Positions 6,852 through 9,129 of a stretch of 9,129 nt of DNA are shown piece by piece. A program made the translations under genes and the position numbers. Each line of letters begins with the position of its first letter. The stretch's first letter is position 1. Source of the DNA: Candidatus Luteimonas excrementigallinarum (GTDB lineage Bacteria; Pseudomonadota; Gammaproteobacteria; Xanthomonadales; Xanthomonadaceae); the NCBI GenBank assembly GCA_019115725.1, contig DXCY01000055.1, positions 1 through 9,129 of the forward strand, in the 5' to 3' direction. The notes beneath the pieces were generated by a model. The model saw nothing but the letters and a program-made list of their open reading frames with translations. It ran no database searches and was not told the origin of the DNA.

Positions 6852-6880
6852 CTTGTACATCCCGCCACCTGGCCCCATCT
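6852..6880 (+). promoter_or_regulatory. Candidate sigma-32 (RpoH) heat-shock promoter of hslO
   Basis: CTTGTAC (6852-6858), a 14-base spacer and CCCCATCT (6873-6880) match the enterobacterial RpoH consensus CTTGAAA-N13/14-CCCCATNT: 5 of 7 at -35, all defined bases at -10, and optimal spacing. Transcription would start near 6887, about 75 bases before the hslO ATG. hslO is a heat-shock gene in E. coli, so sequence and context agree. Confidence 0.7.
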
Positions 6881-6906
6881 TAATCCGTCCGGCATCCGTG
6901 GCCTCC

Positions 6907-6935
6907 ATTATGGAAGCGCCACCGTCACTTGCCAG
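6907..6935 (-). promoter_or_regulatory. Candidate sigma-70 promoter of mtgA
   Basis: On the minus strand, CTGGCA (6930-6935; 4 of 6), a 17-base spacer and CATAAT (6907-6912; 5 of 6) would start transcription near 6900, giving a leader of about 63 bases. It faces the hslO promoter. The evidence is consensus similarity only. Confidence 0.35.
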
Positions 6936-6961
6936 CCACTTCCAGCGCACACCATATAGAT

Positions 6962-7864
6962 ATGAATACAGCCGCCGTCGACAGCGACCGCCTGATCCGA
7001 TTCCTCCTGCCGCGCGCGGATGTGCGCGGCGTCCGCGTGCACCTGCGCGACACCTGGAACACCATCCGCTCCCACGATGACCACCTGCCTACCGCCAGCG
7101 CCCTGCTGGGCCAGGCGGTGGCGGCCTCGGCGTTGTTCACTGCCCATGCCAAGATCGAAGGCCGGCTGTCGGTACAGCTCAGCGGCCGCCAGCAGGTCCG
7201 CACCCTGTTTTCCGAATGCACCTCGGCCGGCACGCTGCGCGGCATCCTGCGCCTGGCCGACCCCACCGAGCCGCTGTCCGACGACCTGCGCGACGCCACC
7301 CACGGCGCCACCCTGGCAATCACCATCGAGGGCCCGGGCATCGGCTCGCGCGAACCCACGCGCTACCAGGGGCTGGTGGAACTCTCGCAGCCGACCCTGT
7401 CGGGTGCGTTCGAAAGCTACTTCCAGCAGTCCGAACAGCTCCCGACCCGGATCCTGCTGGCCGCCGACGGCCACAGCGCCGCGGGCCTGATGCTGCAGCA
7501 GCTGCCCGGTTCGGACGGCGATGCGGACGGCTTCAACCGCGCCAGCATCCTTCTGGGCACGCTGTCGCCCGCCGAACTGCTGGCGCTGGATACCCACACC
7601 CTGCTGCACCGCCTGTTCCACGAAGAGTCCCCGGAATTGATGGGCGGACAGCCGCTGCGGTTCGGCTGCTCCTGCTCGCGCGAGCGGGTCTCGGGAATGC
7701 TGCAATCGCTGGGCAGGGAAGAAGCCCAGGCCGCCGTGATCGACGGGGAGGCCAGCGTGCGCTGCGAGTTCTGTGCCCAGACCTACCGGTTCACGCCTGA
7801 CGATATTGACTCCCTGTTCACGGGGGTGCAGGCTTCAATGAACGGCCCGGGACGCCTGCAATAG
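6962..7864 (+). CDS. hslO: Hsp33, redox-regulated holdase chaperone
   Basis: Hsp33 is a cytoplasmic chaperone switched on by oxidative unfolding of its C-terminal zinc domain. This 300-residue protein (E. coli about 292 aa) has the N-terminal substrate-binding domain (DRLIRFLLPRADVRGVRVHL, then LLGQAVAASALFTAHAKIEGRLSVQLSG) and the zinc/redox switch C236-S-C238...C268-E-F-C271, that is CXC-X29-CXXC, with all four cysteines present. FGCSCSRERVSGMLQSLG is a strong family signature. Start: ATG at 6962 is chosen because it places MNTAAVDSDRLIRF like other xanthomonad Hsp33 N-termini; an in-frame TTG at 6929 would add 11 residues. Neither has a convincing Shine-Dalgarno sequence. The ATG lies in the palindrome CATAT-AG-ATATG (6953-6964). 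A sigma-32-like promoter upstream suggests heat-shock control. Confidence 0.96.
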   Translation: MNTAAVDSDRLIRFLLPRADVRGVRVHLRDTWNTIRSHDDHLPTASALLGQAVAASALFTAHAKIEGRLSVQLSGRQQVRTLFSECTSAGTLRGILRLADPTEPLSDDLRDATHGATLAITIEGPGIGSREPTRYQGLVELSQPTLSGAFESYFQQSEQLPTRILLAADGHSAAGLMLQQLPGSDGDADGFNRASILLGTLSPAELLALDTHTLLHRLFHEESPELMGGQPLRFGCSCSRERVSGMLQSLGREEAQAAVIDGEASVRCEFCAQTYRFTPDDIDSLFTGVQASMNGPGRLQ

Positions 7865-7868
7865 ACCG

Positions 7869-7884
7869 CCCGGTGCTGCACGGG
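7869..7884 (+). terminator. Weak terminator-like hairpin after hslO
   Basis: CCCG (7869-7872) and TG (7874-7875) can pair with CA (7879-7880) and CGGG (7881-7884), leaving one bulged G and a CTG loop. It starts 4 bases after the hslO stop and is followed by GATTGTTAAAG, a weak T-containing tail. Confidence 0.35.
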
Positions 7885-7886
7885 GA

Positions 7887-7915
7887 TTGTTAAAGAAACA
7901 TAAACGGGATAAAGT
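7887..7915 (+). promoter_or_regulatory. Candidate sigma-70 promoter of the exported protein gene
   Basis: TTGTTA (7887-7892; 4 of 6), a 17-base spacer and TAAAGT (7910-7915; 4 of 6) predict a start near 7922, about 47 bases before the ATG at 7969. The block is clearly AT-richer than its surroundings. An alternative -10, CATAAA (7899-7904), would start the RNA near 7911. Confidence 0.4.
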
Positions 7916-7916
7916 C

Positions 7917-7955
7917 GGGAGCCCTCGCCAAGGAACTTCCGGCTCCCCTCAGGGG
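7917..7955 (+). repeat. Two overlapping inverted repeats in the leader of the exported protein gene
   Basis: GGGAGCC (7917-7923) pairs perfectly with GGCTCCC (7941-7947) over a 17-base loop. CCCC (7945-7948) can instead pair with GGGG (7952-7955) over TCA. The two share bases 7945-7947, so they exclude each other. The second would cover AGGGG, the only Shine-Dalgarno-like sequence before the ATG, which lies an unusually long 13 bases away. If transcription starts at 7922, most of the first arm is not in the RNA. Confidence 0.35.
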
Positions 7956-7968
7956 TCGACTGTTCACG

Positions 7969-8829
7969 ATGACACTGCGCCCTGCCAAGCTCGTGCTTTC
8001 AGCCCTGCTCGCCCTGGGCGCAGCAGCGGGCGCGCACGCGCAGGAACGTGGCAACGGCGACCAGGCGGTTCTTCCGGTCTGGAACAACAGCGGCCAGATC
8101 GAGGCCCTGCTGGTTCTTGAACCCACAGACGAAGGCGCCCGTGCCGGCACCCGCTGGCGCTTTGGCGGCAACAGCCTGGACACCATGTTCGGGCTGGAAT
8201 CGGGCGATTCCCTGGCCCTGCTGTGCAACCACCAGGGCGGGCTGGCCGCCCAGCTTGGCAACCTTGCCAACAACTGCATGCTCGCCTCGCTCGACGACGA
8301 CGACGCACCTGCCGGCCAGCGCAGCACCGCAACCGCCGCGTTCAATACCGGATCCGGCCGGGTCGGCGTGACCGTGGGCGACACCCGCGGCACCCTGCCC
8401 GCATGGCTGGCCCCCGGCAGCGGACCCGCCGGCCAGTTGGATGGCAACGACCTCACCGTTTTCGCCCAGAAGAACATCACCGACCAGGGCTTCGTCTCCA
8501 TCGCCGGCACCGTGGCCAAGGCGCGACTGATTCCCTACGCCCAGGCCCCCGTCGGCCTGACAGACCACTGGGACAGCAAGAGCCTCAGCGTGGGCGGCGG
8601 CTATGGCAACTTCGGTGCCAGCATCATCGGCCAGGTGATCGACACTCCGGGCCGCGAGCGCTTCGAAGGCGTCGGCCTCGGCCTGACCTGGCGCACTCCG
8701 TGGAGCGGCCAGCTCACCGTCGGCGCGGAAAACGTGGTCACCCGGGGCAAGAATCCGTTCTCCCCGCGCGGTGAAAACGGCGAGGACGAGGGCACCGTTC
8801 CCTACGTCCGATACGAGCAGGATCTCTGA
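7969..8829 (+). CDS. Exported protein of unknown function, 286 aa
   Basis: I do not recognise a named family. A clear type I signal peptide (residues 1-25: MTLRPAKL, a hydrophobic core, then GAHA before Q25) sends the protein to the periplasm or outer membrane. The mature chain has two cysteines, C86 (LLCNHQGG) and C103 (NNCML), that could form one disulfide. An acidic DDDD run occurs at about 108-111. The C-terminal third (about 204-262) alternates polar and hydrophobic residues with many Gly and aromatic positions (SVGGGYGNFGASIIGQV; GVGLGLTWRTPWSGQLTVGAENVV), as in beta-hairpins of outer-membrane or beta-sandwich proteins. It ends in TVPYVRYEQDL, without the terminal Phe typical of outer-membrane barrels. 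It lies between hslO and a TonB-dependent receptor gene in the same direction, with its own promoter-like sequence, so a link to either is not shown. The frame is supported by the signal peptide and continuous amphipathic strand pattern. Confidence 0.8.
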   Translation: MTLRPAKLVLSALLALGAAAGAHAQERGNGDQAVLPVWNNSGQIEALLVLEPTDEGARAGTRWRFGGNSLDTMFGLESGDSLALLCNHQGGLAAQLGNLANNCMLASLDDDDAPAGQRSTATAAFNTGSGRVGVTVGDTRGTLPAWLAPGSGPAGQLDGNDLTVFAQKNITDQGFVSIAGTVAKARLIPYAQAPVGLTDHWDSKSLSVGGGYGNFGASIIGQVIDTPGRERFEGVGLGLTWRTPWSGQLTVGAENVVTRGKNPFSPRGENGEDEGTVPYVRYEQDL

Positions 8830-8838
8830 GATCCCGCA

Positions 8839-8866
8839 CCGTTCCGAACCGGTTTACCGGAATCGG
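8839..8866 (+). terminator. Terminator-like hairpin after the exported protein gene
   Basis: CCGTTCCG (8839-8846) pairs with CGGAA (8858-8862) and CGG (8864-8866), with one bulged T at 8863. The 11-base loop and flanking bases contain the alternative palindrome CCGGT-TT-ACCGG (8849-8860). It begins 9 bases after the TGA stop. Only a weak T-stretch follows (ACGATTTGTTAACG). Confidence 0.4.
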
Positions 8867-8871
8867 ACGAT

Positions 8872-9001
8872 TTGTTAACGACACTTTAATTTCTCTCCAA
8901 GGGGGGCTACTATCGGCCCCGGCCTTGCCGATTTTGGCATCTGTGCTTGATGCCACGGCGGGGTTCCCATGGGATTTCCCAAGACACACTTGGAGAGAGA
9001 G
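8872..9001 (+). promoter_or_regulatory. Structured leader and promoter region of the TonB-dependent receptor gene
   Basis: An AT-rich block holds TTGTTAA (8872-8878) and TTTAAT (8885-8890; 5 of 6 to a -10), followed by a G6 run and TACTAT (8908-8913), a second possible -10. Downstream are four local inverted repeats: ATCGGC/GCCGAT (8912-8917, 8927-8932), TGGCATC/GATGCCA (8935-8941, 8949-8955), the palindrome TCCCATGGGA (8965-8974) and CCAAG/CTTGG (8979-8983, 8989-8993). A 10-bp long-range pair, TCTCTCCAAG (8892-8901) with CTTGGAGAGA (8989-8998), encloses the first three repeats and covers the Shine-Dalgarno GGAGAG (8992-8997). Which parts are in the mRNA depends on the unknown start point. 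Confidence 0.5.
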
Positions 9002-9129
9002 ATGACTTTGAAGACCACCAAGCTCCGCGACGCGATCACTTTCGCGCTCGTTGCGGGCGCAACTGCCGTTACCGGCACGGGCGTTGCATTCGCCCAGGAT
9101 TCGGAAGCAACCACCCTGGACCGCATCGA
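9002..9129 (+). CDS. TonB-dependent outer-membrane receptor, N-terminal fragment cut by the window edge
   Basis: Only 42 codons and two further bases are present. The encoded N-terminus, MTLKTTKLRDAITFALVAGA and onward to GVAFAQDSEATTLDRI, is the signal peptide and first mature residues seen in large xanthomonad TonB-dependent receptors of the OAR/CarO type, in which TTLDRI is normally followed by EVTGSRI and the plug domain. Predicted cleavage is after AFA or AFAQ (residues 31-32). These receptors sit in the outer membrane and import ligands with energy from TonB-ExbBD; the ligand cannot be inferred from this fragment. A strong GGAGAGAGAG ends directly before the ATG at 9002. The identification rests on family resemblance of the N-terminus alone, so the exact subclass is open. 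Confidence 0.82.
   Translation, partial: MTLKTTKLRDAITFALVAGATAVTGTGVAFAQDSEATTLDRI

Noticed and set aside
6910..7080. Small plus-strand frame starting at ATG 6910 before hslO
   Set aside because: It is out of frame with hslO, runs into its coding sequence, and gives a Pro/Arg-rich product with no support.
6908..7705. 265-codon antisense frame across hslO
   Set aside because: Hsp33 on the plus strand has all family motifs; the antisense product is Gln/Ala/Gly/Val-rich with no motif.
8872..9001. Cobalamin riboswitch before the TonB-dependent receptor
   Set aside because: I could not find the B12-box type conserved core; the leader is also shorter than usual for that class.

Overview
The window looks like ordinary chromosome from a GC-rich gammaproteobacterium, most likely of the family Xanthomonadaceae (Stenotrophomonas, Lysobacter, Luteimonas or Pseudoxanthomonas type; the genus cannot be fixed from this sequence). 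The evidence is the high GC content, the style of the protein sequences, and a last gene that begins with the N-terminus typical of the large xanthomonad TonB-dependent receptors (MTLKTTKLRD...). There is no insertion sequence, phage gene, CRISPR array, tRNA or rRNA, and no gene-free stretch longer than about 175 bases.

Left part, plus strand (1-4670): the 3' nine-tenths of prfC (peptide chain release factor 3, cut by the window edge), then trhA (hemolysin III / PAQR membrane protein), a small lipoprotein with an MliC-like domain, and a 650-residue AsmA-family envelope protein. The gaps between these genes are short and three of them hold inverted repeats.

Middle part, minus strand (4673-6837): a compact run transcribed mtgA -> family 2 glycosyltransferase -> CBS-domain protein. 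The glycosyltransferase and CBS genes overlap by 41 bases. The run meets the AsmA gene tail to tail with 2 bases between the stop codons. The first two products act in cell-envelope synthesis: glycan polymerisation, and probably sugar transfer to undecaprenyl phosphate. The CBS protein could be a nucleotide-sensing partner.

Right part, plus strand (6962-9129): hslO (the redox-activated chaperone Hsp33), divergent from mtgA and preceded by a sequence very close to the sigma-32 heat-shock promoter consensus; an exported 286-residue protein of unknown function; and the first 42 codons of a TonB-dependent receptor whose leader is packed with inverted repeats.

The gene content is mostly familiar. 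The less expected signals lie between the genes: a riboswitch-like set of competing pairings before the receptor gene, face-to-face promoters between mtgA and hslO, a hairpin covering the AsmA start codon, and paired GTACGG hexamers inside the likely trhA promoter. All RNA structures and promoters here were found by reading the sequence by eye and have not been tested by folding or comparison.
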